A stretch of DNA of 64,000 nucleotides from Paenalcaligenes sp021793095. GTDB taxonomy: Bacteria; Pseudomonadota; Gammaproteobacteria; Burkholderiales; Burkholderiaceae_B. Positions 52,284 to 63,000 of the stretch are shown here, one piece after another. Below the pieces are notes generated by a model. That model worked only from the letters and a program-made list of their open reading frames with translations, was not told where the DNA came from and ran no database searches. Numbering within the stretch: the first letter of the stretch is position 1; the number at the start of each line of letters is the position of its first letter. The position numbers and the translations under genes were made by a program. Location: assembly GCA_027317645.1 (NCBI GenBank), contig DAHVQS010000005.1, positions 1 to 64,000 on the forward strand, written 5' to 3'.

Positions 52284-52538
52284 ATGATTTACACCCGTAG
52301 CGAATATAGACGAATTTGGTTAGGGGCGATATTGTGGCCTTCTTTTTTAGGGGCCCTCGCCCTGTGCTTTATCGTATTTATGTTGATCGATCCTGCTGAA
52401 ATCAGATTTTTGGGCACTGTCCAGCTAAGTCGTGCAGCGGCTTATACCTTGGGGTTTTTCTTGTTTTGGTTTGTGGGTATTGTGATCAGCTATTTAACAG
52501 TCAAAATCATCCCCCCACAGTACGAGGATGACTTTTAA
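52284..52538 (+). CDS. Small two-helix membrane protein, unknown function
   Basis: 84 residues from ATG 52284, chosen because AGGAG ends five bases before it (a GTG at 52278 is too close). Two membrane helices, about 16-36 and 52-76, joined by a short loop with a DPAEIRFLG turn. I do not know the family. It sits between the cbb3 genes and fnr on the plus strand, its stop facing the fnr stop one base away, so a link to respiration is plausible from position only. Confidence 0.65.
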   Translation: MIYTRSEYRRIWLGAILWPSFLGALALCFIVFMLIDPAEIRFLGTVQLSRAAAYTLGFFLFWFVGIVISYLTVKIIPPQYEDDF

Positions 52539-52539
52539 C

Positions 52540-53289
52540 TTAGTGTTTGGCAGCTTGCTGGGCGGCACACTCAACCCCTGAGAGTATGCGCAGCGTTTCT
52601 ATATCTAAGAGCATCACTTCGCGCTGTTGGATCTTGAGTAAGCCCTCGCGCGCGAATCGTGAAAATAGGCGGCTGACGGTCTCTAAGGTGAGCCCTAGAA
52701 AATTGCCAATCTCTTCGCGGCTCATACGCAATATAAACTCGTAGGGTGAGTAGCCTAGTGCTGACAGTCGCTCGGATAAATTTAACAGAAACGCTGCTAA
52801 GCGTTGCTCGCTGCGCAATGCGCCTAAGGTTTTCATGAGATTATGCGAGCGCGCAATTTCCTGGCTCATCAGGCGCCGCAATTGGGACTGCAGGATGGGC
52901 ATCTCGGCGGCCAGTCGATCAAAATCATCCATACGCATGACGCAGACCTCGCTGTCCTCTAGCGCAATCGCATGAGAGCGGTGGATATCGGTCTGCAGTC
53001 CATCAATACCCGCAATTTCACCGGGCAGCAAAAAGCTTGTAATTTGTACTTGACCCGAGGCGTCTTCGAGTTGTGTTTTCAGGCTGCCTGAACGTAGCGC
53101 ATAAATCGCCTCCGTAGGCTCACCCAGTCGGAAAAGAGTGCTGTTTTTGGGCAGGCGGATACGCTCTTGAACCAGTGCATCGAGTTGTTCGAGCTCATTC
53201 ATGTTTAGCCCAAACGAAAGGCAAAACTCACTCAGCATGCAGGTAGAGCAACGCATGGAGTCTGGGGTGACGGGGATCTTTTTGTGCAT
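52540..53289 (-). CDS. fnr: FNR-type oxygen-responsive transcriptional regulator
   Basis: Crp/Fnr regulator that binds DNA when its oxygen-labile 4Fe-4S cluster is intact. 249 residues from ATG 53289; a TTG at 53352 would add 21. Cluster ligands Cys14, Cys17, Cys23 and Cys116 are all present. The recognition helix LTLETVSRLF has Glu203, Ser206 and Arg207, the E-SR trio that reads TTGAT. Next to the cbb3 genes, as in many proteobacteria. The FNR box before ttrB is a likely target. Confidence 0.93.
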   Translation of the reverse strand: MHKKIPVTPDSMRCSTCMLSEFCLSFGLNMNELEQLDALVQERIRLPKNSTLFRLGEPTEAIYALRSGSLKTQLEDASGQVQITSFLLPGEIAGIDGLQTDIHRSHAIALEDSEVCVMRMDDFDRLAAEMPILQSQLRRLMSQEIARSHNLMKTLGALRSEQRLAAFLLNLSERLSALGYSPYEFILRMSREEIGNFLGLTLETVSRLFSRFAREGLLKIQQREVMLLDIETLRILSGVECAAQQAAKH

Positions 53290-53476
53290 TGATATATCTA
53301 ATTTACTACGTGGTACCTGCGCAGATGCGCGGAATCGTTCGTCGTACTGCAAGTAAAAGGGCTATTTGCAATACATTACTTTAAATTTAAGTGTAAAGCT
53401 TTTCCTGCTCTTTTGCACTTAAAATAGAAATTGTTTGGTTTCGATGTGGAAATAAACATTGATTTACATTTCACAC

Positions 53477-53505
53477 CTTGAAAAATGCTGAGTGCGCCGC
53501 GATAT
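53477..53505 (+). promoter_or_regulatory. Sigma-32 heat-shock promoter of clpB
   Basis: CTTGAAA (53477-53483), 14-base spacer, then CGCGATAT (53498-53505). The -35 is perfect and the -10 matches CCCCATNT at five of seven fixed positions. It lies about 90 bases before clpB, a classic heat-shock gene. Confidence 0.6.
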
Positions 53506-53594
53506 ACATTATATAGATTGATAAAAGAAACAGTGCATAAATGAGCGAGCGCTGTAGTGAGAATGCAGATTGATAACAAAGGCTAGGAAATATA

Positions 53595-56198
53595 ATGCGT
53601 ATTGATAAGTTTACAACAAAGTTCCAACAAGCTTTGGCTGATGCCCAAAGCTTAGCGATGCAAAAGCATCATGCTTACTTAGAGCCTGTGCATGTGCTAT
53701 GGGCTCTATTAGAAGATAATGATTCGGGGGCCGCCAGTTTATTTGCCCGAGCCGGTGCGTCTGTACAACGGTTACGTGCTGAGGTGCAAAACGCAATCGA
53801 TGCGCTGCCCGAAGTACAGGGTCAGGGCGCCGAACTCAATATTAGTCGCGACTTGCAAAGAGCCTTGGCACTGACCGACAAAGAGGCCAAGGACCGCGGT
53901 GATACCTATATTGCTGGCGAGCTATTTTTACTGGCGCTGACTCGCGATAAAGGGCGGGTGGGTCAATTGTTGCGTGATGCTGGTGTCCAAGAATCGGCAT
54001 TGCAAAGCGCGATTGATGAAGTGCGCGGCGGGGCTTCCGTAGACAGTGCAGATGCGGATGAGCAACGCGAGGCATTGGCTAAATACACCATGGATCTGAC
54101 CGAGCAGGCCCGCTTGGGCAAGCTGGATCCGGTGATTGGCCGTGATGATGAGATCCGTCGATCCGTACAGATTTTACAACGACGCACCAAAAATAACCCT
54201 GTGCTCATTGGTGAGCCTGGGGTGGGTAAGACCGCTATTGTCGAGGGGTTGGCACAGCGCATTGTGAATAATGAGGTGCCTGAGAACCTAAAAGGAAAAC
54301 GTTTGCTGGTGCTGGATTTGGCGGCTTTGCTTGCCGGGGCCAAGTTCCGAGGTGAGTTTGAAGAGCGCCTAAAGGCCGTACTCAAAGAGCTGAGCCAAGA
54401 TGCCGGTAAGACCATTCTCTTTATTGACGAAATTCATATGGTCGTTGGGGCAGGCAAGGCTGAGGGGGCGATGGATGCGGGCAATATGCTCAAGCCAGCT
54501 TTGGCGCGTGGGGAATTACATTGTATTGGCGCGACGACATTGGATGAATATCGCCAATATATAGAAAAAGATGCTGCTTTAGAGCGTCGTTTCCAGCGCG
54601 TGCAGGTGGATGAGCCCGATGTTCCCTCAACCATTGCTATTTTGCGCGGCCTGCGAGAGCGCTACGAGCTACACCACGGGGTGGCCATCACCGACCCTGC
54701 GATTGTGTCCGCTGCTGAGCTGTCACAGCGTTATATCACTGATCGCTTCCTGCCTGATAAGGCCATTGACCTCATTGACGAGGCAGCAGCGCGCATCCGC
54801 ATGGAAATAGATTCCAAGCCCGAGGTGATGGACAAGCTCGATCGCCGCATGATTCAGTTGAAAATTGAGCGCGAAGCGGTCAAAAAGGAAACGGACGATG
54901 CTTCCAAAAAGCGTTTGCAGGTCATCGAAGATGAGCTCGCACATTTAGAGCGCGAGTACAATGATTACGAAGAGGTATGGAAATCAGAAAAGGCAGCAGT
55001 ACAAGGTTCGCAAGCAATCAAAGAAGAAATTGATGAGGTGCGTGCCGAGATGGCTGAGTTGCAGCGTAAGGGACAATTCGATAAATTGGCCGAGCTGCAA
55101 TACGGTAAATTGCCGCAGCTTGAAGAGCGCTTAAAAGCGGCTGAAGAGGGGCTTTCTGAGGCGGTCCATGATCAACCTCGCCTTATGCGTACTGAGGTAG
55201 GCGTTGAGGAAATTGCCGAGGTGGTCTCACGTGCCACTGGGATTCCCGTGGCTCGGATGATGCAAGGGGAGCGGGAAAAACTGATTCAAATGGAGTCTCA
55301 TTTGCATGAGCGCGTGATCGGACAAGATGAGGCGGTCACCTTGGTTGCTGATGCCATTCGACGCTCACGTGCGGGGTTAGCAGACCCGGGTCGGCCTTAT
55401 GGTTCTTTCCTGTTTTTAGGGCCTACCGGTGTGGGGAAAACAGAGCTGAGCAAATCGCTTGCCGAGTTTCTCTTTGATTCTGAAGAGCACCTGATCCGCA
55501 TCGACATGTCCGAGTTTATGGAAAAACATTCAGTGGCACGTCTGATTGGTGCGCCTCCAGGGTATGTAGGGTATGAACAAGGCGGATACTTGACCGAGGC
55601 AGTACGCCGTAAGCCTTATAGTGTCATTTTGTTGGATGAGGTAGAAAAGGCACACCCCGATGTCTTTAATGTGTTGTTGCAAGTCTTAGATGATGGACGT
55701 TTGACGGATGGTCAGGGCAGAACGGTGGATTTCAAAAATACCGTGATTATCATGACCTCTAATTTGGGTTCGCACCATATCCAAGCGATGGCTGATGAGC
55801 CTTATGAAAAAGTTAAAGATGTGGTTTGGGATGAGCTCAAAACCTCTTTCCGCCCAGAGTTCTTAAACCGTATTGATGAGGTGGTAGTATTCCATAGCTT
55901 GGATGCCAAGCATATCCAGGCCATTGCTCAGATACAGATTCAGCGTCTGGCAGATCGTCTCGAAGAGCGTCATCTCGAGTTGGATGTGAGCGCCGCAGCG
56001 TTGGCAGAATTGGCCAAGGTAGGCTTCGATCCAGTATTTGGGGCACGTCCCCTCAAGAGAGCAGTGCAGCAATATTTGGAAAACCCATTGGCCAAAAAGA
56101 TCCTGCAAGGTGACTTCGCCGAAGGCGATATGATTCAAGTTGATTTTGAGGCCGATGACTTTGTGTTCAACAAAGTGGGCTCGGTCGCTGCAGCTTAA
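53595..56198 (+). CDS. clpB: ATP-dependent disaggregase ClpB
   Basis: Hexameric AAA+ chaperone that pulls apart protein aggregates with DnaK. 867 residues. N-domain (1-145), first AAA+ module with Walker A GEPGVGKT (about 205-212), the long middle coiled coil (about 410-525, KLDRRMIQLKIEREAVKKET onward), and second AAA+ module with GPTGVGKT (about 610-617). The middle domain distinguishes ClpB from ClpA and ClpC. AGGA before the start; sigma-32 promoter upstream. Confidence 0.98.
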   Translation: MRIDKFTTKFQQALADAQSLAMQKHHAYLEPVHVLWALLEDNDSGAASLFARAGASVQRLRAEVQNAIDALPEVQGQGAELNISRDLQRALALTDKEAKDRGDTYIAGELFLLALTRDKGRVGQLLRDAGVQESALQSAIDEVRGGASVDSADADEQREALAKYTMDLTEQARLGKLDPVIGRDDEIRRSVQILQRRTKNNPVLIGEPGVGKTAIVEGLAQRIVNNEVPENLKGKRLLVLDLAALLAGAKFRGEFEERLKAVLKELSQDAGKTILFIDEIHMVVGAGKAEGAMDAGNMLKPALARGELHCIGATTLDEYRQYIEKDAALERRFQRVQVDEPDVPSTIAILRGLRERYELHHGVAITDPAIVSAAELSQRYITDRFLPDKAIDLIDEAAARIRMEIDSKPEVMDKLDRRMIQLKIEREAVKKETDDASKKRLQVIEDELAHLEREYNDYEEVWKSEKAAVQGSQAIKEEIDEVRAEMAELQRKGQFDKLAELQYGKLPQLEERLKAAEEGLSEAVHDQPRLMRTEVGVEEIAEVVSRATGIPVARMMQGEREKLIQMESHLHERVIGQDEAVTLVADAIRRSRAGLADPGRPYGSFLFLGPTGVGKTELSKSLAEFLFDSEEHLIRIDMSEFMEKHSVARLIGAPPGYVGYEQGGYLTEAVRRKPYSVILLDEVEKAHPDVFNVLLQVLDDGRLTDGQGRTVDFKNTVIIMTSNLGSHHIQAMADEPYEKVKDVVWDELKTSFRPEFLNRIDEVVVFHSLDAKHIQAIAQIQIQRLADRLEERHLELDVSAAALAELAKVGFDPVFGARPLKRAVQQYLENPLAKKILQGDFAEGDMIQVDFEADDFVFNKVGSVAAA

Positions 56199-56233
56199 AT
56201 TCAGAGCAGTATTGTCTGCGCCCATAGGGCAGC

Positions 56234-56275
56234 AAAAAAGCGCCGATACCTTTCGAGGTGTCGGCGCTTTTTATG
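56234..56275. terminator. Bidirectional terminator between clpB and queH
   Basis: Twelve-pair stem GCGCCGATACCT/AGGTGTCGGCGC (one T-G pair) with a TTCG loop, flanked by A5-6 and T5. It can end both converging genes. Confidence 0.9.
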
Positions 56276-56311
56276 GGCCATAAGTTTGTAAACTGGGTGA
56301 CCTAGGGGCAG

Positions 56312-56989
56312 TTAGACAAAGTCATCTTTGTCGTTAATGCCGTAGAATTTGACGCCTATTTCTATAGGGCCGCGGCCGCGTTCACGGCGTCGGCGGTTAG
56401 TGTCACGTAACGAGTAGATACAGCCGCAGTATTCTTGTTGGTAAAAGTTTTCGCGTTTGCTGATATCGAGCATGCGCTGAGCACCGCCCTGGCGCCTCCA
56501 GTTGTAGGTCCAGTAAGTCAAATCATCGTAGCGTGAGGCGGCACGTATCCCGGAATCATTGATTTGCTGCATGTCTTTCCAACGCGAGATGCCCAAGGAG
56601 CTAGTAAAGGTATCAAAGCCATGTTCGTGGGCATACAGTGCGGTACGCTCAAAGCGCATATCAAAGCAAACGGTGCAGCGTAACCCGCGCTCGGGTTCGT
56701 ACTCTAATCCTTGGACACGCTCGAACCAATTATCGACATCATAATCAGCATCAATAAATTCAATATTGTGCTCTCGAGCATAGCGAATATTTTCCTCTTT
56801 GCGGATTTCGTACTCTTCGCGCGGATGGATATTAGGGTTGTAGAAAAATATCGCGTACTCAATCCCAGAGGCGGTCATGGCCTCCATGACCTCGCCAGAA
56901 CAAGGCGCGCAGCATGAGTGCAGGAGCACCTTGTGGGTGTGCTTAGGAGGAGTAAGCGGTTTGCGGTTTTTAAGCGTATCGACTGTCAT
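56312..56989 (-). CDS. queH: Epoxyqueuosine reductase QueH
   Basis: Converts epoxyqueuosine to queuosine in tRNA; the non-cobalamin alternative to QueG. 225 residues from ATG 56989; an ATG 26 codons earlier adds a hydrophobic stretch not seen in the family. HSCCAPCSG (24-32) holds the metal and redox cysteines, and RCTVCFDMR and EYCGCIYSLRDTNRRRRE complete the pattern (formerly DUF208). With queF it shows that this organism makes its own queuosine. Confidence 0.93.
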   Translation of the reverse strand: MTVDTLKNRKPLTPPKHTHKVLLHSCCAPCSGEVMEAMTASGIEYAIFFYNPNIHPREEYEIRKEENIRYAREHNIEFIDADYDVDNWFERVQGLEYEPERGLRCTVCFDMRFERTALYAHEHGFDTFTSSLGISRWKDMQQINDSGIRAASRYDDLTYWTYNWRRQGGAQRMLDISKRENFYQQEYCGCIYSLRDTNRRRRERGRGPIEIGVKFYGINDKDDFV

Positions 56990-57095
56990 GAGGTGATGGA
57001 AAGCACAGTAAAAAAGGTAATCATAAAAAAATACGAACACGAACTCTTTAAGGCATGGGGTGCCCATCTAAAGGATGGGAGCATCCTCAAGCGGT

Positions 57096-59876
57096 TTAAT
57101 TTTCAAAGATATAGCGCCATAAATCAAGTACAGCCTGGCGATAAGGCTGAGCCTGTGGATCAGGAATGCGTGCGCCAGGATGCCCCTGTAGGCGTAAGCC
57201 ATGCTGTTTGCGTCGGTAAAACCGATAGCTGTCAATAACGGGCATGGCCAGTGTTTGTGGGATGAGTTGGTGTTGGCTGGCAATACTCAATAGAGCAATG
57301 TTACCTAGGTTTTCTACCAGTTTAGGCACTTTATAGGCATAATTCAACACCAAGTATTGCGTGATAAATTCAACATCTACCATCCCTCCGCGGTCATGTT
57401 TCAGATCAAATAAGTCGGTTGGGTTGGGGTGCCCCTGCGATATTTTGGCACGGATATCCAGGATGTTATTTTTTAAAAAACGGTTGCTGCGCTTTTGCTG
57501 CAAAATTGCACGCCGCAAACGTTCAAAACGCGCCCCGATGGCTGGGGCGCCTGCGGTAAAACGGGCTCGGGTGATGGCCTGATGTTCCCATGTCCAGGCC
57601 TTGGTACGCTGATAGCTCTCAAAGGTATCGGTGTTGACTGCAATCAAGCCTGCATTGCCATCAGGGCGTAGCCGCATGTCCACCTCATATAAGCGACCTG
57701 ATGACGTAAGGGTCGACAGCCAGCTCACCATACGGCGTGCTAAACGCACGTAGCTTTCTATTTCTGCGGCGCTATTGCCCTCATACAAAAACACCAAATC
57801 TAGATCGGAGGCGTAACCCAGCTCTTTGCCGCCCAGCTTTCCATAAGAGATGACCGCAAAATTATGATTCAGTGGGGCATCAGGATAGGTATCGCGGACT
57901 TGTGTCCAAGTCCATTGGAGGGCATGTTCGAGCATATAGTCTGCCAAATAAGACAATTGATCGGCCAAGCTTTCTACAGAAAATAACCCCTCTAAGTCTT
58001 GGGCCAGTAGTTGAAAGATGACTTGATGCTGTACATCGCGCATGATGTTCATCTGCTTTTCTACATCAAAACTACCATCTGGCAATCGACATGCTTGCAG
58101 ATCGTTGCCCAGTTGAGTGCTCAGCGCAGGAAAATCCACGGGACTCATTAGGCGATGCCACTGAGTTAATCGGTGCAGGACCAGCGGATATTGGGTGAGA
58201 TATTGGGCGGCCCATGGGCTAGAGGCCAGGATTTTGCAGCAGCGGCTCACTGTTTCTGGGTAAACGCTAAAGAGGCTTAGATAGGCGCTACGTAAGGCAA
58301 TTTGGTCGAATAATCGCCAGATGCGGGGGGCTGTTTCTAGTGGATGCTCAGTGTTTAGTAGCGCCTCTTTAAAGGCGTTGGCCAGTTGCTCGATGCGCTG
58401 GCGGGTATGTTCATTTAAACGTTGGCCGCGTTGCGATTGAAAAAATTGTTGCTGTAATTGGGCCCATACGCTTTCTAGCTGTCGATGTGTGTCTTGGTCG
58501 GCGAGACTGTGAATGACAGCGTGGTTGCTGTGTGCATGCTCTGGGGGGCTGGTATCGTCATGACTGGGTTTGGGATGCGGCCGTAATTCGGGAACACCGG
58601 CAATGCGAAATGCATTTTTAAAGGCGGTGCTGACCTCGGAACGACATTGTTGTAGCTGGGCGTTAAATTGGGGTGCGGTCATCCCTAACAGGGCGGCTAA
58701 AGCGTCGATTTCTGCGAGGTCTGTGGGGAGCAGATGGGTTTGGTTATCGTCTCTAAACTGTAGTAGGTGTTCGATGGCGCGTAAAAAATCATAATGATTG
58801 GCCAGGGTGCGCGCCAAGTCGGGCGCGATGAGCCCAGCACGTATTTGTGCTTGTAAGGCCGCATGGAGGTTGGTCTGCTGCAACGAGGGAGAGTGGCCAC
58901 CGTGAATCAATTGATTGAGTTGCACAATAAATTCTATTTCACGAATACTGCCATCGCCAATTTTGATGTTTAAACTGTCATCCAGCTTTCTACGGTGGCG
59001 TACCGTTTGTTGCCAGTCATCACGGATTTGTGCGCGCAAATCGCGCAAAGGCATGAGGGCATCAAAGTCTAGGTACTTTCTATATACAAAAGGTTGGCGA
59101 ATACTTTCTAGTCTTTGTTGACTTTGAATGTCGCTGGCGGAATCACGTAGCGGGATAGGTCGGGCTTTGATCCAGGCATAACGCTCCCAATCACGGCCCT
59201 GTTTGATAAAGTATTGATGAAGGCCTTGTAAACTCCACACCAATGGGCCAGCGTCGCCATCAGGGCGCAAACGCAGATCCGTGCGAAAAACAATGCCTTC
59301 AACGGTGTGCTGAGAAAGCGTTGAGAGTAGGCGTTGGGTCAGTCGAGTATAAAATTCGTGAAAGCTTAGCGGTCGAGGGCCTTGGGTCTCCCCCTCGTGT
59401 GGGTATAGGACGATAAAATCAATGTCCGAAGAAACATTGAGTTCATCGCCTCCCCACTTGCCCATGGCGACAATGATCAAATCCAAGGGCTCACCCGTTT
59501 TGGGGTCAGTGGGGGCTCCGTGGTTGGCGGCTAATTGATCCCACCAGAACAGATAGGCTTTACGTAGGCATTGTTCGGCCAGTAGGCTCATTATTCGGCC
59601 TGTTTCTTGGGGCTGTGCGCGTCGCGTCACCTCGCGCAGATACTGCACAAAAAACACTTGATCGCGGACGCGGCGCAGTACTTCTTTTAAGCTTTCTGCG
59701 TCCGTATCATGGGTCACAGGAGCGGCTGCCCACCATTGGGCGAGGCGTTGGGCGGTGATGGGCTCTAAATAATGTTGCCGCAACCAGTGCTGAAAGTCAG
59801 GGTCGCGGTTTAACTTGCGTTTAAGTGCACGTGACCATTCAAAGGCACGGGCGAGTTCAGATTGGTGATGTGGCAT
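57096..59876 (-). CDS. glnE: Bifunctional glutamine synthetase adenylyltransferase / adenylyl-removing enzyme
   Basis: Adjusts glutamine synthetase activity by adding or removing AMP in response to PII. 926 residues from ATG 59876; TTG 59921 is possible but weaker. Two nucleotidyltransferase sites are visible: the N-terminal deadenylase MGKWGGDELNVSSDIDFIVL (about 137-156) and the C-terminal adenylase YGKLGGKELGYASDLDLVFL near residue 685, both with the D-x-D pair. Divergent from the YhdP-like gene. Confidence 0.96.
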   Translation of the reverse strand: MPHHQSELARAFEWSRALKRKLNRDPDFQHWLRQHYLEPITAQRLAQWWAAAPVTHDTDAESLKEVLRRVRDQVFFVQYLREVTRRAQPQETGRIMSLLAEQCLRKAYLFWWDQLAANHGAPTDPKTGEPLDLIIVAMGKWGGDELNVSSDIDFIVLYPHEGETQGPRPLSFHEFYTRLTQRLLSTLSQHTVEGIVFRTDLRLRPDGDAGPLVWSLQGLHQYFIKQGRDWERYAWIKARPIPLRDSASDIQSQQRLESIRQPFVYRKYLDFDALMPLRDLRAQIRDDWQQTVRHRRKLDDSLNIKIGDGSIREIEFIVQLNQLIHGGHSPSLQQTNLHAALQAQIRAGLIAPDLARTLANHYDFLRAIEHLLQFRDDNQTHLLPTDLAEIDALAALLGMTAPQFNAQLQQCRSEVSTAFKNAFRIAGVPELRPHPKPSHDDTSPPEHAHSNHAVIHSLADQDTHRQLESVWAQLQQQFFQSQRGQRLNEHTRQRIEQLANAFKEALLNTEHPLETAPRIWRLFDQIALRSAYLSLFSVYPETVSRCCKILASSPWAAQYLTQYPLVLHRLTQWHRLMSPVDFPALSTQLGNDLQACRLPDGSFDVEKQMNIMRDVQHQVIFQLLAQDLEGLFSVESLADQLSYLADYMLEHALQWTWTQVRDTYPDAPLNHNFAVISYGKLGGKELGYASDLDLVFLYEGNSAAEIESYVRLARRMVSWLSTLTSSGRLYEVDMRLRPDGNAGLIAVNTDTFESYQRTKAWTWEHQAITRARFTAGAPAIGARFERLRRAILQQKRSNRFLKNNILDIRAKISQGHPNPTDLFDLKHDRGGMVDVEFITQYLVLNYAYKVPKLVENLGNIALLSIASQHQLIPQTLAMPVIDSYRFYRRKQHGLRLQGHPGARIPDPQAQPYRQAVLDLWRYIFEN

Positions 59877-59968
59877 GGGCAAAGCAGGTGTAGCGCAAAT
59901 TAGGTGCAATGTGTTTACCAAATTTTATAGTAATCACTCTGCTGATTGTTTATAGTGTGAGTTTTTTA

Positions 59969-59984
59969 CAGGTACTTGTACCTG
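59969..59984. promoter_or_regulatory. Perfect dyad between glnE and the YhdP-like gene
   Basis: CAGGTAC-TT-GTACCTG, seven-base arms, in the 135-base divergent intergenic region. It lies 28 bases before the GTG start of the plus-strand gene, so it may be an operator or a leader hairpin. Confidence 0.45.
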
Positions 59985-60011
59985 GACCATAGTTCAATAG
60001 GGCGAGGCTGG

Positions 60012-63000
60012 GTGTTTGCAAAACGTTTTCTCCGCATTGTAGTGTATTTGCTGCTGGCAATTTGCGTTGTTGCAGGCGTGACCTTTGCGGCGACAAAGTA
60101 TTGGTTGCTGCCGTCCATTCATCTATGGAAAGAACCCATCACCCAGGCGCTATCACAGGCGGCGGGGGCGCCAGTGCAGATCGGCCATATTCGCGCTCGA
60201 TGGCGGGGGGTTAGCCCTGAATTAGAGCTTGAGGATGTGGCTGTGTTTAATACGCGTGGACACGAGGTGCTCAGTATCCCGCATGCAGTGGGTCAGCTCA
60301 AACTCAGCAGCCTATGGGCACGCAGTCCTCATTTTGCTCATTTGAGCGTGACTGATCTGAGGTTGCTTGTGAGCCGGGATCAGGATGGGGATATTGATTT
60401 CTTTAGTCAGTCCACTCAAGCCGATCAGGCGACTGCAGATCAGAGTATGGATCTCAAGGCCGGTGTTTATCGCTGGCTTTCTCAGCAGGGTCGCCTGCAA
60501 ATCAAAGAAAGTCATGTGGTATGGCAAGATTTAACCACTGAGCAGCCCCCTTTGGCGTTGCAGATTGAGCATTTAAATTTGCAGCAGCAACACGGCACAT
60601 TGCAGATCAACGGGTTATTGTCCAGTTTGCGGCATGCGCATACACAGCTGCGATTTAATAGTGAATGGCAGTTGCCCCCAAATACAGAAAAAGACGCCAT
60701 TGAGGCGCCGACATTGGCTCAGGGGCAGTTACGCGTGCAGCTCGAGCAATTGCAGCCCTCGGCCTGGCGCCGTTGGGTGGACATGCCCAGCTTCCTTTAC
60801 CAAGGGACGGTCAATGCCGATTTTCTTTTGGATATCAAAGATGAGGCTTTGGACCATGCCAAGGGATCGGTCAGTATAGAGCGCCCCTTTTGGGCCGATG
60901 GACGGCAATTACTTTCTATAGAGCCTCAGCCTTTTTTCCAAGCGCGTGCTGCTGATTTTCATTTTGAGCTCGATCAGCAGGCGTTGTCCTCGCTAGGCGA
61001 GCTCACCGCTGAGGGGCCTGTGCCCATGTCTCTGCCTGGGGCTCAGTGGCGCGTACAACTCCATGATTTAAATGTCCATGTGCCAGATGAGTTTTCATCG
61101 CCCCTATTTTTTAAGCACATTAGCCTAAATGCAGATAGTGAGGTTGCCCCCGCACAAAACGTATCCCCAGCCGCTGTCGATAAGCCCCCTTCGTTGCTAT
61201 CAATGGATTCAGCAGGGGTGGATACCTCAGCCGATGGTGGGTGGCGCATCAATGAGTTAGCTATTGATACTGGGGCGGGGCGGTTACAGTTACAAGGCGC
61301 GCTGCGTTTGGATGCTGAGGATCTATGGCTCAGCGAGGTTGATCTAAAGGGTGAGGGCGAGCATATTGCCTTGGCAAGGATCCACCAGTATTTCCCAAAT
61401 AGTTTGGATCCTGATTTGCGTGACTGGCTACAAGAGGGGCTCACCGCAGGTGAAATCTCACAATTAGACCTACAGTGGCAGGGTTTACTTGATGATTTCG
61501 AGTATTACCAAACGCGTGATACAGGACAGTTTCAACTGCAGGCCCAGATTCAGGGTGCCACCATAGATTATTACCCAGCAACGGCGGATGAGGCGGGTTG
61601 GCCTGCCATTACTGGGATGGATGGTGCCCTCTATTGGCAAAATGACGAAATGCGCATTGAGGTTGATAATGAGCCGTCATTGCAATTCAATGCTGATCGA
61701 GCAGCCCATATTCATCGTATTTCTGCGCATATTGTTGATTTATATGAGCAGGCTGATTTACGGGTGGATGCACGCGGACAAGCTCCTGCTGATGATTTCT
61801 TTTTGCTTTGGAGCGATGCCAACTTGGGTGTCTTACTAGAAGATACGGTCGAGGTGCGCCAGCTCAGCGGAGCAGACTGGCAGGTCGAATTGTTACTTGA
61901 TGTCCCACTGGGGTTGCCCGAAGAGGAAATGGAGGCATTGACCAAAGTGCAGGGGACGGTGCACATGAATGCACCCACGACGGTTGCGTTGTGGCCCGAG
62001 TTTGCACCTTTAAGTCAGATGCAGGGTAAATTTGGTTTTTCAGAAATCGGTGTGCATGATGTAGAGGTGTCAGCCCAATGGCTGGGTGGGGACTTTTCCA
62101 TCCGAGGTGGGTTGGGTGCTCCTGAAACCAAGTTGCACATTCATGCACATCCGCACGCTGCCGCCTTGCAAGATTTTTATGAACACCCTGCAGTCAGTGT
62201 GCTGGATGGTGATTTTGCCGTGGCAGCGGTGTTGCATCTGGATGAGGCCGAGCATTTAGTCATTGCTGCTCAGAGTGACTTACAAGGGCTGTCTATTGAT
62301 TTACCCGCCCCTTTACAAAAAACCAAGGCAGAAAAAAGCTGGCCCGTACAGCTGGATTGGCGACTGTTAGATGATGAAGGGGATAGGAACCAAATGCGCA
62401 TGGCTTTGCAGGATCGGCTGTATGGCCAGGCGATTTTGGATTTTGAACAGCATCAGGTAGAGGCACTTGAGCTTTTTTCTGCGCCGCTCCCTGAAGATTC
62501 GCCAGTCTTAGAGACTGGGCAGTTTTGGGTAGATGTGCGCTATCCGTTTTTAGATATCGATGCATGGTGGGATTGGTTAGAGCACATTGATGCCGATGAG
62601 GATCCGGCGTGGGACTGGCCGGCGCCCACACAAGTGCGTTTGCAAGCTGATGAGATCTACGTATTAGGTTTTGGCCTAGAGTATTTCACCTATGCTCACC
62701 AGCAGCATGCCCTCGAGCAATGGCGGGCAGATATTAGCTCTGATCAAATCGCCGGCACGGTTTTTTGGGATAAACGCACCAGTGGGCAGCATCCATTTGG
62801 GCATGTGGATGCGCATTTTCATCGCTTTGATGTGTTGGCTGATTTTGCGCCCAAAATAGGCGTGCAGCCTCCTAAAGGGGGGCGCGTGATTACTAAGGGC
62901 GATTTGAGTCAGACGGCCCATCAAAATGATCAGTCTCATTGGGTCCCTCATAACGCACGAGATGAGTCTGAGCACGCCCCGTTGTTTGCGCAGTTGCCCG

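Noticed and set aside
53459..53472. TTGATTTACATTTC as an FNR box between fnr and clpB
   Set aside because: Only one half-site is good; the second half does not match ATCAA.
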